A stretch of DNA of 46,152 bases from Roseomonas acroporae (GCF_023223525.1 NZ_JALPRX010000120.1:1-46152), one strand, 5' to 3'; positions 16,630 through 25,945 are shown, counted from the first letter of the stretch. Notes: generated by a model from the sequence alone, not told the origin. Made by a program: numbers and translations.

Positions 16630-17631
16630 TCAGGCCGCCTGCGAGGCGAAAAGGTTCAGGCCCAGCCGCTCCGACAGGAAGCGGGTGACGAGCTGGCCGC
16701 GCACGCTGTTGCCGGCGGCATCGAGCGGGGCCGAGAAGGTACCGACCCCGCCCTTGCCGGGCGAGATCGTCACGAGGCCGCCGGAGACGCCGCTCTTGCC
16801 CGGCAGGCCGGTTTCGTAGAGCCAATCGCCCGACTGCTCGTAGAGCCCGGCCGTGGCCATCACGGCGAGTACCCGGCGGCAGCGGTCGGGATCCACGACG
16901 CGCTCGTGCGTCACCGGGTTCACGCCGCCATCGGCGAGTGTCGCCCCCATCACGGCGAGGTCGCGCGCGGTGACGTTCAGCGCGCATTGCCGCGTGTAGA
17001 CGTCGGTGGCCTCGTCGGGATCGGAATACATGCGGCCATAGGCCTGCAGCAGCCGCGCCATGCCCCGGTTGCGCTGGTTGGTCGCGGCCTCGGATTCGTA
17101 GACCGCCGTGTCCATCGCCAGCTCGCGCCCGGCGAAGCGGGACAGGCCCTCGCGGATGAAGCGCCAGCGTTCCTCGGCGTTGGCGCCCGGGGCGAGGCTG
17201 GTGGTCGCGATCGCGCCGGCGTTCACCATCGGGTTCATGGTGCGCTCGGCGTTCAGCTCGATCGCCATGACCGAGTTGAAGGGCAGGCCGGTGGCGTTGA
17301 CGCCGATGCTCTCCCGCGCCCGGCCGCCGCCGAGTGCCTGGCAGACCAGTGCGAAGACGAAGGGCTTCGAGATGCTCTGGATCGAGAAGGGGTGGTCCAC
17401 CTCGCCGGCGGCGTGCACCACGCCGTTCACCCCGACCAGGCAGATGCCGAACAGATCGGGCGAGACCCGAGCCAGGGCGGGGATGTAGTCCGCCACCTTG
17501 CCGTCGCCCACGCCCCGGTAGCGCTCCCAGGCCTCCAGCACCAGCGCGTCCACGTCCGGGTCGGCGGGCAGGTGTCCGGTCGAGACCTGGGCCGGGCCCA
17601 TCGCCTCGTCGGCATGCAGTCGGCTGTCCAT
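16630..17631 (-). CDS. glsA: Glutaminase
   Basis: Serine-dependent, beta-lactamase-fold glutaminase converting glutamine to glutamate and ammonia. 333 residues. Active-site SxxK in PFSIQSISKPF (S86, K89), then MNPMVNAGAIA, YESEAATNQRNRGMARLL and GLPGKSGVSGGLVTISPGKG, all characteristic. The N-terminus is about 20 residues longer than in E. coli YbaS. ATG 17631 follows GGGAAGGGGGAAGCGAGG. First gene of the minus-strand unit glsA, DHA2 transporter, asparaginase. Confidence 0.93.
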   Translation of the reverse strand: MDSRLHADEAMGPAQVSTGHLPADPDVDALVLEAWERYRGVGDGKVADYIPALARVSPDLFGICLVGVNGVVHAAGEVDHPFSIQSISKPFVFALVCQALGGGRARESIGVNATGLPFNSVMAIELNAERTMNPMVNAGAIATTSLAPGANAEERWRFIREGLSRFAGRELAMDTAVYESEAATNQRNRGMARLLQAYGRMYSDPDEATDVYTRQCALNVTARDLAVMGATLADGGVNPVTHERVVDPDRCRRVLAVMATAGLYEQSGDWLYETGLPGKSGVSGGLVTISPGKGGVGTFSAPLDAAGNSVRGQLVTRFLSERLGLNLFASQAA

Positions 17632-17886
17632 CCTCGCTTCCCCCTTCCCTGCGTCGCGGGCCGGCGCACCGCGCTCGGCATCCGCCCCGTCCGGCCGCCA
17701 CCTCGGCCGCCGGGAGTCACCCATCGCAGGATACGCCCGATCACGACCCTGCGGATCAGCATTCCATCTCTGGACTGCGCCCTGCATCCCAATGGCAAGG
17801 CAGGCCGGGGCGGGATTGGCCCGGCGGTGGGTCGGCCGCCTCCCTGCTGCCGGGTGCCGCGTCCACGTCGCGGGCAAGGTATCGTT

Positions 17887-17992
17887 GGAGCATTTTCAAG
17901 CTGAGCGTCCTCGCTCAGCGGCTCGGAAAATGCGAAAAATCAAAAGGCTGGAGCCGTTCCGGCCTGATACAGTCAGGCTGGATCGGCTCTAG
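17887..17992 (+). repeat. Two-hairpin repeat, copy B
   Basis: Same sequence as copy A apart from the left end (TTGGAG instead of CTAGAG) and one base in the linker side of hairpin 2. The right CTAG (17989-17992) supplies the stop codon of the truncated integrase on the minus strand. Confidence 0.9.
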
Positions 17993-18258
17993 AAGCCGCC
18001 GGCCAGGACCGCCAGCCGGTTGTCCGGCACCGAGGCCACGGCTCCGCTCGCCTGCAACCGTGCCCGGTCCGGCTCGGCCTGGCGTGCCGTCATGGCCGCC
18101 GGATGGAGTCGCCTGGCCTCCTTCGGGTCCTTCGCGTTGAGGGACCGGCGCAGTTCCACGCGGCCGACCGCCGCCTGCAACGCGACGGGAGCGGCGAGGC
18201 GGGCCATGTAGGTGCCAGACTTGGGGCATTTGAAGGGACGGGGCATCGGCAGAGGCAC
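17989..18258 (-). pseudogene. Tyrosine recombinase (integrase), N-terminal stump
   Basis: 89 codons: MPRPFKCPKSGTYMARLAAP, then a RVELRRSLNAKDPKEARRLH segment. This is the N-terminal SAM-like/DUF6538 region of phage or island integrases (GTYyxRxxVPxxLrxxxGrxExrRSLgTkdpxEAr). The start is GTG 18258 or ATG 18246. The frame is cut by the TAG in repeat B, so the core-binding and catalytic domains are missing. A trace of an integrated element. Confidence 0.65.
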
Positions 18259-18403
18259 GTCGGGTCACCCGATTGGATCACCGGGTGCACGCAATCTACT
18301 GATTTGCCGAAATATCTCCCGGGGTCAACACCTTGCGGTGGATGTGGCGTCCTGACCTACACACAAACCACCACAGATTTCACCCGCGTCGTGGTTTATC
18401 ACG

Positions 18404-18745
18404 GTGGAGATCGGCGAGGACACCGACTACGAGCCGGATGCGGTGGTGAACTGTGGCGAGCCCATGCCGGACGACGCGGTCGCCGCGCCGAACCCGGTCA
18501 TCGTGGTCGAGGTGCTGTCACCATCGACCCGCGCGGTCGACACCGGCGCGAAGCTCGCCGACTACTTCCGCCTGCCCTCGGTGATGCACTACCTGATCCT
18601 GCGCGCGGACCGGCCGCAGGTCATCCATCACCGGCGCAGCGGTCCGTCCCTGCTGACGGAGATCGTCACGACGGGCGCCATCAGCCTCGATCCACCCGGC
18701 ATTGTCATTGGGATCGACGAGATCTATCCGTCACCTACGCGCTGA
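18404..18745 (+). pseudogene. Uma2-family (DUF820) nuclease, N-terminally truncated
   Basis: The sequence after YEPDAVVNCGEPMPDD, with PNPVIVVEVLSPSTRAVDTG, KLADYFRLPSVMHYLI and QVIHHRRSG, is the C-terminal two thirds of a Uma2 protein, a PD-(D/E)xK-like fold with the EVLSPST motif. About 70 N-terminal residues are missing; the GTG at 18404 is only a nominal start without a ribosome site. Uma2 genes are abundant in mobile regions and their role is uncertain. Confidence 0.7.
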
Positions 18746-18847
18746 TCGCCATGGTGGAATCACAACTCGGGCTGCTGGCTTGCCCTGCGCGTGATAGCCT
18801 CCACGGCATGAGCCGTTCCCCTGCCACTGCCGTCGTGTCGTCACGAG

Positions 18848-19237
18848 GTGGCTACCACGGCCACGGCGCCGGCGATGTTGACCGCCAAGGAACGCGAACT
18901 GCTCCGGCGCGAACTGGGGATGCGTTTCGGCCAGTACCCCAGCCTGGCCGAAGGGCTGTTCCTGCGCAACTGGCGGGGTGGTCCGCGGCAGGGCCAGCCC
19001 AAGCTGCCACCGGCGGTGCAGAGCATGCTGGCCCGCGGCCTCGTCGAGATCGGCCCAGGGCGGATCGGCTACCGCGCCTGCTTCACCGCGGCCGGTCTCA
19101 CCGCCCTGCGCCAGTTCCTGCAAGGACGCCACGCCCTGGAGCCCGGCTTGCTCGCCCATCTGCGCCAGGAACTCGGGGTCGATGGCGTGACACCGCGATC
19201 ATGCGGCGGCGTCCCGCGTGCCCCGGCGTCGGCCTGA
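18848..19237 (+). CDS. Small protein of unknown function upstream of the helicase
   Basis: 129 codons from GTG 18848; ATG 18875 (M10) is an alternative. Reads LTAKERELLRRELGMRFGQY, LRNWRGGPRQGQPKLPPAVQ and GLTALRQFLQGRHALEP: mixed helices, basic, with a winged-helix-like flavour, but I do not recognise the family. It ends 37 bp before the SNF2 helicase in the same direction, so the two may be co-transcribed. Codon use is normal for the window. Confidence 0.5.
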   Translation: MATTATAPAMLTAKERELLRRELGMRFGQYPSLAEGLFLRNWRGGPRQGQPKLPPAVQSMLARGLVEIGPGRIGYRACFTAAGLTALRQFLQGRHALEPGLLAHLRQELGVDGVTPRSCGGVPRAPASA

Positions 19238-19274
19238 CGCAGGGCTGGCGCGATCGGCCAGCCAGGCAAACGCC

Positions 19275-22200
19275 ATGCTGATCACGGACGCGGACCTGCG
19301 CCGCACCTTCACGGCCAACAGCTACCGCGCCGGCCAGGACTATCATCACGACGGCATGGTGGAGGAGATTGATCTGTCGGCCGACGGCAGGCTGCTCCGC
19401 GCCGCCGTGCGGGGCACCACCGCGCGTCCCTACCGCCAGACGATCCGCCTCGCCGCCACGCGCGCGGATGGCGTGTCGATCACGGGCACCTGCACCTGCC
19501 CGGTCGGCTTCAACTGCAAGCACGTCGCCGCCGCCCTGTTCGCGCTGCAAGCATGGCAGGAGCGGGAACGGCCGGCACACGCCGTGCCGTCACCGGCCGG
19601 CCGCGCCACGCCCGGCAACGCCCCGCCGCCCGCGCCGGCCCGGCCGGCGGTGTCGCCGGACATCACGGCGTGGCTGGATGCCATGGCCGCCGCCGGCGAG
19701 GCGGATGCCGAGGCCTACCCGGCCACGGTCCGCCGCCGCCTCCTCTACGTGCTGCAGCCGGGTCCCCGGCCGGGCGGCCTCGTCGTCCGGCTGGCCAGCG
19801 TCGAGACCAGGCGCGACGGCAGCCTCTCGGCGCAGACCCGGGACTACCTGCCCGGGCACCTGCTGCATACCACGCAGCAGCCGCGCTTCCTGCGCCCCTC
19901 CGACCACCGCATCGTGCGCCGCCTCGCCCTGCTCGGCAGCACCGCCGAGGGCGGCGAGGAATTCATCGAGACGCTCCGCCTCGTCCTCGCCACGGGGCGC
20001 GCCCGCTGGGGCGGCCATGACGGGCCGGCGCTCGCCGAGGGCAAGCCGGTCGCCGCGCCGCTGCGCTGGCGCGTCCTGGAGGATGGCGCCCAGCGGCCGG
20101 AACTCGACCTGCCGGCAGGGCTGCACGCGCTGCACCTCGCCGAGCCCTGGTACGCCGACCCGCAGGCGGGGCTGCTCGGTCCGGTCGCGCCGGACGGCCT
20201 GCCGCCGCGCCTCGCCCGCGCCCTGCTGGCCGCCCCGGCCCTGCCGCCCGAGCTGGCTTCCGAGGTCGGCGCCGAGCTGGCACGCCGCCTGCCCGGCGTG
20301 GCGCTGCCCGCCCTGGCGGACCTGCCGCCGCCGCAGCCGCTGGCCGGCCCGCCGGCGCCGCACCTGCTGCTGCTGGCGGGCGAACTGCCCTTCGACCCGC
20401 ACGAGGCGATGCTGCACGGCAGCTACTACAGGGCGCCGGTGCCGACGCGACTGCCGCTGGCGCGCCTCTCCTTCCGCTACGGCCCGGTGCTGCTGCCGCT
20501 GACCGCCCCGGCCGCCCCGACCCTGCTGCACGAGGGCCGGCTCTACCGCGTCGCGCGCGACCGCGCCGTCGAGGCGGCGGCGATGGCGCGGCTGGAGGTG
20601 CTGGACTTCGCCCGCCTCGGCCCGATGTTCCATTCGCTCGCCGGGCACGCGCTGGCCGATGCCTGGCTGCTACAGGACCCCGACCCCGGCGCCTGGATCG
20701 ACCTCATGCTGGACGAGGTGCCGGCGCTGCGCGAGGCGGGCTGGACGGTGGAGGTGGCCGAGGACTTCCCGCTGCGTCTGGTGACGCCCTCGGGCGGCTT
20801 CACGGCCGAGATCGGCGAGGGCTCCGGGATCGACTGGTTCGAGCTCGGCCTCGGCGTGATGGTCGAGGGCGAGCGGGTGGACCTGCTGCCGGCCCTGCTC
20901 GCCCTGATCCGCACGGCCGGTGCCGACGCGGCGCGGCTGACCGAGTTGCCGGAGGAGGGCGACGACACCCCCCTGCTGGTGCCGCTGCCCGATGGCCGGC
21001 TGCTGGCGGTGCCGATGGCGCGGCTGCGCGGCTTCGTCGCCATGCTGCTGGAGCTGTTCGCCGGCCGCGACCCGGAACTCTCGGACGGCAAGCTGCGCCT
21101 GCCGCGGTCGAGCGCCGCCGACCTCGCCCTGCTGGAGGCCGCCGGCGCCGAGGCCGGCCTCGTCTGGCAAGGCGGCGAGGCCCTGCGCGCCCTCGGGCGG
21201 CAGCTCCGCGAGGCCGGCGGCATCCCGCGCGCCGTGTTGCCCGAGGGCTTCGCCGCCATGCTGCGGCCCTACCAGGCGCGCGGCGTGGACTGGCTGCAAT
21301 TCCTGCGCGCGGCCGGGCTCGGCGGCGTGCTGGCCGACGATATGGGGCTGGGCAAGACGGTACAGACCCTGGCCCACCTCGCCATCGAGCAGGCGGCGGG
21401 ACGGCTGGACCGGCCGGCGCTGGTGGTCTGCCCCACCTCGCTGGTGGCGAACTGGCGCGCCGAGGCGGCACGCTTCGCGCCCAGGCTGCGCGTGCTGACG
21501 CTGCACGGGCGGGAGCGGCACGCGCAGTTCGCGGCGATCGACGGCCACGACCTCGTCGTCACCACCTACCCGCTGCTCAACCGCGACCATGCGGCGCTGA
21601 CCGCGCGGGAGTGGTCGGTGGTGGTGCTGGACGAGGCGCAGACCATCAAGAACCCCGGCGCCAGCACCACGAAGCTCGCGGGAACGCTGCGGGGCGGCCA
21701 GCGCCTCTGTCTCTCCGGCACGCCGCTGGAGAACCATCTCGGCGAGCTGTGGTCGCTGTTCGACTTCCTGATGCCGGGCTTCCTGGGCGACCGGCAGGGC
21801 TTCGGCCGGCAGTGGCGGGCGCCGATCGAGCGCGGCGGCGACACGGCACGGCAGGCGATGCTGGCACGCCGCGTCTCGCCCTTCCTGCTGCGCCGGACCA
21901 AGGCCGAGGTGGCGGCCGACCTGCCGCCACGCACCGAGATCGTCGAGACGATCGCGCTGGAGGCCGGGCAGCGCGCCGTCTACGAAAGCATCCGGCTGAC
22001 CATGCATGCGAAGGTGCGGCAGGCGGTCGCCGAGCGCGGGCTGGCGCGCTCGGGCATCATCATCCTCGACGCGCTGCTCAAGCTGCGCCAGGCCTGCTGC
22101 GACCCACGCCTGCTGAAGCTGAGGACGGCCAAGGCGGCGAAGGCGCGCTCGGCCAAGCTGGAGCGGCTGCTGGAGATGCTGCCGGCGCTGCTGGGCGAGG

Positions 22201-22676
22201 GGCGGCGCGTGCTGCTGTTCTCGCAGTTCACCTCCATGCTGGCGCTGATCGAGGCGGAGCTGGAGAAGGCACGTCAGCCTTATGTGACGCTGACCGGCGA
22301 CACGCGCGACCGCGCGACGCCGGTGCGTCGCTTCCAGGCGGGCGAGGTGCCGCTGTTCCTGCTCAGCCTCAAGGCGGGCGGGGTGGGGCTGAACCTGACC
22401 GCGGCCGACACCGTCATCCACTACGACCCCTGGTGGAACCCGGCGGTGGAGGACCAGGCGACCGACCGCGCCCACCGCATCGGCCAGGACAAGCCGGTCT
22501 TCGTGCACCGGCTGGTCACCGAGGGCACCATCGAGAGCCGGATGGAGGACCTCAAGGCCCGCAAGCAGGCCATCGTCGCCGGCATCCTCGGCGCCGGCAG
22601 CGGCACCGGCGGCGGCAGGGCCCTCGCCGTTACCGAGGCCGATCTGGAGACCCTGTTCGCCCCGGCCACGCCGTGA
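19275..22676 (+). CDS. SWIM zinc-finger SNF2-family helicase
   Basis: 1133 residues. N-terminal SWIM zinc finger CTCPVGFNCKHVAAALFA, a long linker/beta-rich middle, then a SNF2/SWI2 ATPase: LADDMGLGKTVQTL (Walker A), VVLDEAQTIKNPG (DEAQ box), LCLSGTPLENHLGELWSLFD, SQFTSML in the helicase-C domain, LSLKAGGVGLNLTAADTVIH and DRAHRIGQDKPVFVHRLV. Such proteins translocate on double-stranded DNA and remodel nucleoprotein; bacterial members affect transcription recovery or defence. ATG 19275 begins at the SWIM-domain N-terminus; the ribosome site is weak. Complete and free of frameshifts. Confidence 0.93.
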   Translation: MLITDADLRRTFTANSYRAGQDYHHDGMVEEIDLSADGRLLRAAVRGTTARPYRQTIRLAATRADGVSITGTCTCPVGFNCKHVAAALFALQAWQERERPAHAVPSPAGRATPGNAPPPAPARPAVSPDITAWLDAMAAAGEADAEAYPATVRRRLLYVLQPGPRPGGLVVRLASVETRRDGSLSAQTRDYLPGHLLHTTQQPRFLRPSDHRIVRRLALLGSTAEGGEEFIETLRLVLATGRARWGGHDGPALAEGKPVAAPLRWRVLEDGAQRPELDLPAGLHALHLAEPWYADPQAGLLGPVAPDGLPPRLARALLAAPALPPELASEVGAELARRLPGVALPALADLPPPQPLAGPPAPHLLLLAGELPFDPHEAMLHGSYYRAPVPTRLPLARLSFRYGPVLLPLTAPAAPTLLHEGRLYRVARDRAVEAAAMARLEVLDFARLGPMFHSLAGHALADAWLLQDPDPGAWIDLMLDEVPALREAGWTVEVAEDFPLRLVTPSGGFTAEIGEGSGIDWFELGLGVMVEGERVDLLPALLALIRTAGADAARLTELPEEGDDTPLLVPLPDGRLLAVPMARLRGFVAMLLELFAGRDPELSDGKLRLPRSSAADLALLEAAGAEAGLVWQGGEALRALGRQLREAGGIPRAVLPEGFAAMLRPYQARGVDWLQFLRAAGLGGVLADDMGLGKTVQTLAHLAIEQAAGRLDRPALVVCPTSLVANWRAEAARFAPRLRVLTLHGRERHAQFAAIDGHDLVVTTYPLLNRDHAALTAREWSVVVLDEAQTIKNPGASTTKLAGTLRGGQRLCLSGTPLENHLGELWSLFDFLMPGFLGDRQGFGRQWRAPIERGGDTARQAMLARRVSPFLLRRTKAEVAADLPPRTEIVETIALEAGQRAVYESIRLTMHAKVRQAVAERGLARSGIIILDALLKLRQACCDPRLLKLRTAKAAKARSAKLERLLEMLPALLGEGRRVLLFSQFTSMLALIEAELEKARQPYVTLTGDTRDRATPVRRFQAGEVPLFLLSLKAGGVGLNLTAADTVIHYDPWWNPAVEDQATDRAHRIGQDKPVFVHRLVTEGTIESRMEDLKARKQAIVAGILGAGSGTGGGRALAVTEADLETLFAPATP

Positions 22677-22950
22677 CGCCAGGCCCGGGACGATGATCGT
22701 GACGCCCCGCTCCGGGGAGATGGCGGCGGAGACCGGTCGCCTCACCAGGAGGGCACCGCCGGATCCGCCACTGCCTACAGGATGCTGAACGGTCCGTCGG
22801 TAGCGCAGTTTACTCGGTCGTTCACCTCGAAATGTTCAGGAGCAGCTCTGCGTTGCGGCCGAGCAGGTCTGCTGGGCGCCAGCGGCAAGGGGCACGAGTA
22901 CTTCCTCAAGCACCTACCACTTCCGGGGCAAGGCGGATGGCCGGCGCTCC
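22677..22950. other. Intergenic, no gene seen
   Basis: Between the helicase and a transposase fragment. Short frames have no family pattern. Probably the eroded left part of the insertion element whose C-terminal end follows. Confidence 0.3.
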
Positions 22951-23268
22951 ATGGCACCCTCGCGCAAGCTGTGGACTGCCTTGCGGACGCTGGACGACTA
23001 CCTCACCGGCCAGAGCGACTGGCTGGTGAACTACGCCGAGCGACATCGGGTGGGACAGCGGGTCGGCACGGCCCTGACTGAAGGCACGGCCAACTTCCTG
23101 GTGAACCGCCGGATGGCCAAATCGCAGCAGATGCGCTGGACCCGGCGCGGGGCCGATCGCCTGCTCCAGGTCCGCTGCGCCGTCTACAACGGCACGCTCG
23201 GCACCAGCTTCGGGCAGCACTTCCAAGCCGCCAACGACCCGCACCCGACAGTCGCCATCGCGGCCTGA
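22951..23268 (+). mobile_element. Transposase C-terminal fragment
   Basis: About 105 codons: RKLWTALRTLDDYLTGQSDW, LVNYAERHR, TALTEGTANFLVNRRMAKSQ, QMRWTRRGADRLLQVRCAVY and a FGQHFQAANDPHP tail. This is the conserved C-terminus (EGTxNfLVNrRMnKsQQMrWsrrGADlLLQvRcAvyNG) of a transposase group common in alphaproteobacteria. I am not sure of its IS family name. N-terminus absent. Ends at TGA 23268. Confidence 0.65.
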
Positions 23269-23454
23269 ACCCCAAACCTGCGACAGTCCCCGTATCACCC
23301 TCGCCATGGCGTCGGGGCATCCCTTTCAGGACGAGTTCGCCCTCGCGCATGCGCGATTGACCGCCGCGGTGCCCTGACGACCCGGACACCGCAAGCCGCC
23401 TTCGCCCGCACCGGGCGCGTCGCCGCCTCACCGATGCTGAAGCGCCTTCGGCAC

Positions 23455-24447
23455 CTACCCGCCGGGGACGCCCTGCGCCTCGACGTAGAGCGCGTAGACG
23501 GACTGGCTCGCCGCCATGAACAGCCGGTTCCGCTTGCGACCGCCGAAGCAGACATTGGCGCAGCGCTCGGGCAGCAGGATGCGGCCGATCAGCGTGCCGT
23601 CGGGCGCGAACACCGCCACGCCGTCCTGCCCCGGGCCGCCGGAGAAGCCGCACCAGACGTTGCCCTGGGTGTCGCAGCGCAGGCCGTCCGCATGTCCCGG
23701 GTTCGCGTCGAAGAACAGGCGTCCGTTCATCGCCTTGCCGTCCACGATGTCGTAGACGCGGGTAAGCTTCGGTGCCACCGGCGTATCCACCACGTAGAGC
23801 CGGGATTCGTCGGGCGAGAAGCACAGCCCGTTCGGCCGCGCCATGTCGTCGATCGCCACCGTCAGCGCGCCGGTCGCCGGGTCGAGGCGGTAGACGCGGA
23901 ACGGCATCTCCTGCGGCGCCTTGTCGCCGAGGTAGTTGCCGCGGATGCCGGCGCCGTTGTCGCTGAACCAGATCGTGCCGTCGGACTTCACCACCACGTC
24001 GTTCGGCCCGGTCAGCCTCGTGCCCTCGAAATGCGAGGCGAGCACCGTGACCGTGCCGTCATGCTCCGTGCGCGTGAGCGTGCGGCTGCCGAGCTCGCAG
24101 GTGATCAGCCGGCCTTCCCGGTCCCGCGTGTTGCCGTCCGGGTTGCCGGCCGGGCTGCGTAGCACGGCGACCGAGCCGTTGACCTCGTCCCAGCGCATCA
24201 GCGCGTCGTTCGGCACGTCGGCGAACACCAGGTAGCGGCCGTCGCCGAACCAGGCCGGCCCCTCGGTGAAGCGGAAGCCGGTGGCGATGCGCTCGATCGC
24301 CGCGAGGCCGAGCACCAGCGGCTGGAAACGCGGATCCAGCACCACGACGTCGGGGTCCGGGTAGCGCACCGGCATGCCTGACATCCAGCGCGCAGACGTC
24401 TCCGGCGCCGACGGCCCGGCCGCGACGGTGTGACCTGATCCAGTCAT
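23455..24447 (-). CDS. SMP-30/gluconolactonase-family protein
   Basis: 330 residues, six-bladed beta-propeller lactonase (SMP-30/Gnl/LRE-like). Visible: FTEGPAWFGDGRYLVFADVP (first metal-ligand glutamate), NPDGNTRDREGRLITCELGS, TGPNDVVVKSDGTIWFSDNG (metal-binding Asn/Asp) and NGLCFSPDESRLYVVDT, all family hallmarks, with metal-dependent sugar or other lactone hydrolysis expected. No signal peptide. ATG 24447 follows GGAAAGGGAGAGGAC. It lies 135 bp after the TctC gene on the same strand, separated by a strong hairpin. Confidence 0.9.
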   Translation of the reverse strand: MTGSGHTVAAGPSAPETSARWMSGMPVRYPDPDVVVLDPRFQPLVLGLAAIERIATGFRFTEGPAWFGDGRYLVFADVPNDALMRWDEVNGSVAVLRSPAGNPDGNTRDREGRLITCELGSRTLTRTEHDGTVTVLASHFEGTRLTGPNDVVVKSDGTIWFSDNGAGIRGNYLGDKAPQEMPFRVYRLDPATGALTVAIDDMARPNGLCFSPDESRLYVVDTPVAPKLTRVYDIVDGKAMNGRLFFDANPGHADGLRCDTQGNVWCGFSGGPGQDGVAVFAPDGTLIGRILLPERCANVCFGGRKRNRLFMAASQSVYALYVEAQGVPGG

Positions 24448-24548
24448 GTCCTCTCCCTTTCCTGCGGACGCTGCGGCGTGCCGGAACGGCTTCCGTTCGC
24501 TTCGGCTCGCGGAATCCGCTCCCGCTCCCTGTTCTGCGAGCAGCTTCA

Positions 24549-24575
24549 CCCGACCAGCCTACAAGGCTGGTCGGG
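24549..24575 (-). terminator. Perfect 12-bp stem after tctC
   Basis: CCCGACCAGCCT (24549-24560), loop ACA, AGGCTGGTCGGG (24564-24575). It begins 8 bases past the tctC stop on the minus strand. No T-run follows, so it could be a terminator, an attenuator or an mRNA-stabilising stem that lowers expression of the downstream lactonase gene. Confidence 0.65.
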
Positions 24576-24582
24576 ATCTGCT

Positions 24583-25557
24583 CTATCGCCGCGCGAAGCC
24601 GGCCTTCTCGGCCACCCGGCCCCAGCGTTCGGTATCCGACCGCAGCAGCGCGCCGAATGCCTGCTGGCCCAGCCCGCCCGGCTCCAGGCCCTGCTCGGTC
24701 AGGCGGCGGCGAAGCTCGGGGTCCTGCAGCGCCGCCTGGGTGGTGGTCTCGACACGCTCGACGATCGGCGCTGGCGTGCCCGACGGCATGGCGAAGCCTG
24801 CCCAGATGCCGCCGAGGACGGAAGGCAGACCCAGCTCGGCGAAGGTGGGCACGTCCGGCATGAGCGGTGAACGCGCCGCGGCGGCGATGGCGAGCGCCCG
24901 CAGGCGGCCGGCAGCAAGCTGGCCGCGGGCGGCCGGGATCGTCGCCATGGAGAAGTCCACCTGCCCCGCGACCACGGCCGTCAGTGCCTCGGCGCCGCCG
25001 CGGAACGGCACGTGCAGCAGCCTGACATCCGCCGCCTGCTGGAAGGCCTCGGCCACGAAGTGGGGAGAGCTGCCGTTGCCGCCGGTGCCGAAGCTCAGGG
25101 CCTCGGGCGCCTCCCGGGCTGCCGCGAGGAATTGCCGGAGGTCCTGGAAGCGCGAGGCGGCGTTCACCACGAGCATGAAGGGCGCCGAGGCGATGAGCAC
25201 GATCGGCACGAAGGCGTTCGCCACGTCCCATGGCAGCCTTTCCGTCGTGTGCGGCAGCATCGCGTAGCTGTTGTCGAGGACCAGCAGCGCCGAGCCGTCG
25301 GATGCCGCGCGGGCCGCCTCGCCGAAGCCGATGATGCCGCCGCCGCCCGTGCGGTTCTCGACCGGGAATGGCTGGCCCAGCGCCTCACCGAGGTGCCCTG
25401 CCATCAGGCGCGCGATGATGTCGACGGCGCCGCCGGGCGCCCATGGCACGATCACCCGCACCGGCCGGGTCGGCCAGGCCGTCTGGGCCTGCGCCTGGGC
25501 GCACCAGGGCGCCGCCAGGAGCGCGGCCGTTGCGCGCCTCGTGATCGTGCCGCGCAT
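24583..25557 (-). CDS. TctC/Bug-family periplasmic solute receptor
   Basis: 324 residues. Signal peptide with an RR pair (MRGTITRRATAALLAAPWCA, cleavage near AQAQ), then the standard Bug start WPTRPVRVIVPWAPGGAVDI and FPVENRTGGGGIIG, FGTGGNGSSPHFVAE and LLHVPFRGG. These proteins capture carboxylic acids or aromatics in the periplasm; TctA/TctB membrane partners are not in the window, as often for orphan Bug genes. Two adjacent ATGs (25560, 25557); the second has the better spacing to GGAGG. Upstream of the lactonase in one direction. Confidence 0.92.
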   Translation of the reverse strand: MRGTITRRATAALLAAPWCAQAQAQTAWPTRPVRVIVPWAPGGAVDIIARLMAGHLGEALGQPFPVENRTGGGGIIGFGEAARAASDGSALLVLDNSYAMLPHTTERLPWDVANAFVPIVLIASAPFMLVVNAASRFQDLRQFLAAAREAPEALSFGTGGNGSSPHFVAEAFQQAADVRLLHVPFRGGAEALTAVVAGQVDFSMATIPAARGQLAAGRLRALAIAAAARSPLMPDVPTFAELGLPSVLGGIWAGFAMPSGTPAPIVERVETTTQAALQDPELRRRLTEQGLEPGGLGQQAFGALLRSDTERWGRVAEKAGFARR

Positions 25558-25686
25558 CATTTCCTCCGCATCGGATCTCTTTGGCGAAGCGAGGCTAGTC
25601 GGCCGTCGAACGAATCGCAATCACGTTCCGTTTTCACACGGCGTTCAGCCTCGCGCCCGGCCATGCGTGTCGCGCGGACGCGCGTC

Positions 25687-25945
25687 TGGAGCATTTTCCG
25701 GCCGGGCGTATCCGGCCGGTGGCTTGAAAATGCGTGAAGCCAATGGCTGGAGCGACTTCGGTCCCGGAAGCGGTGCCAGCTTTGATCCGGCGTATCTTCC
25801 GAGCCGCTGAGCGCGTGCGCTCAGCCTGGGAATGCCCTAGAGCGGATCGCCGACGGGCGGACACGCCCGGCGGCGTGAATCCGCGGCGAGAACAACGAGC
25901 GACAGCGAACCGCTGTCCCAACCGGACTGCGGTTCGCTGTAGCCG
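25687..25945. repeat. Composite palindromic repeats (copy D and others)
   Basis: 25687-25735 resembles hairpin 1 of copies A-C (GGAGCATTTTC ... GAAAATGCG) with a different core (CCGGCCGGG/CCGGCCGG). 25781-25848 is an inverted, degenerate half copy (TTTGATCCGGCGTATCTTCC, GCTGAGCG...CGCTCAGC, CTAGAGC). Then GCGGAT...ATCCGC around 25854-25884 and the perfect pair ACAGCGAACCGC (25902-25913) / GCGGTTCGCTGT (25929-25940). No gene. The cluster sits in the body of an ISL3 remnant. Confidence 0.7.

Noticed and set aside
14533-17904. 1123-codon plus-strand open frame opposite the asparaginase, DHA2 and glutaminase genes
   Set aside because: It is antisense to three genes with clear motifs, is rich in Arg/His/Gln/Ala as expected from GC-biased shadow frames, and has no family pattern.
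17887-19237. Intact prophage or integrative island, considered because of the integrase
   Set aside because: The integrase has only its N-terminal domain, Uma2 is truncated, and there are no phage structural or replication genes or attachment duplications that I can see.
19275-22676. SNF2 helicase as part of a DISARM- or other helicase-based defence system
   Set aside because: No methyltransferase, nuclease or PLD-like partner is adjacent; the flanks are an unknown small gene and transposase debris.
22782-23081. Possible gene MLNGPSVAQF... before the transposase fragment
   Set aside because: No family similarity and it overlaps the transposase fragment in another frame.
25687-25945. CRISPR array, considered because of dense repeats
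   Set aside because: The repeats are inverted pairs of differing sequence, not regularly spaced direct repeats with unique spacers, and no cas gene is present.
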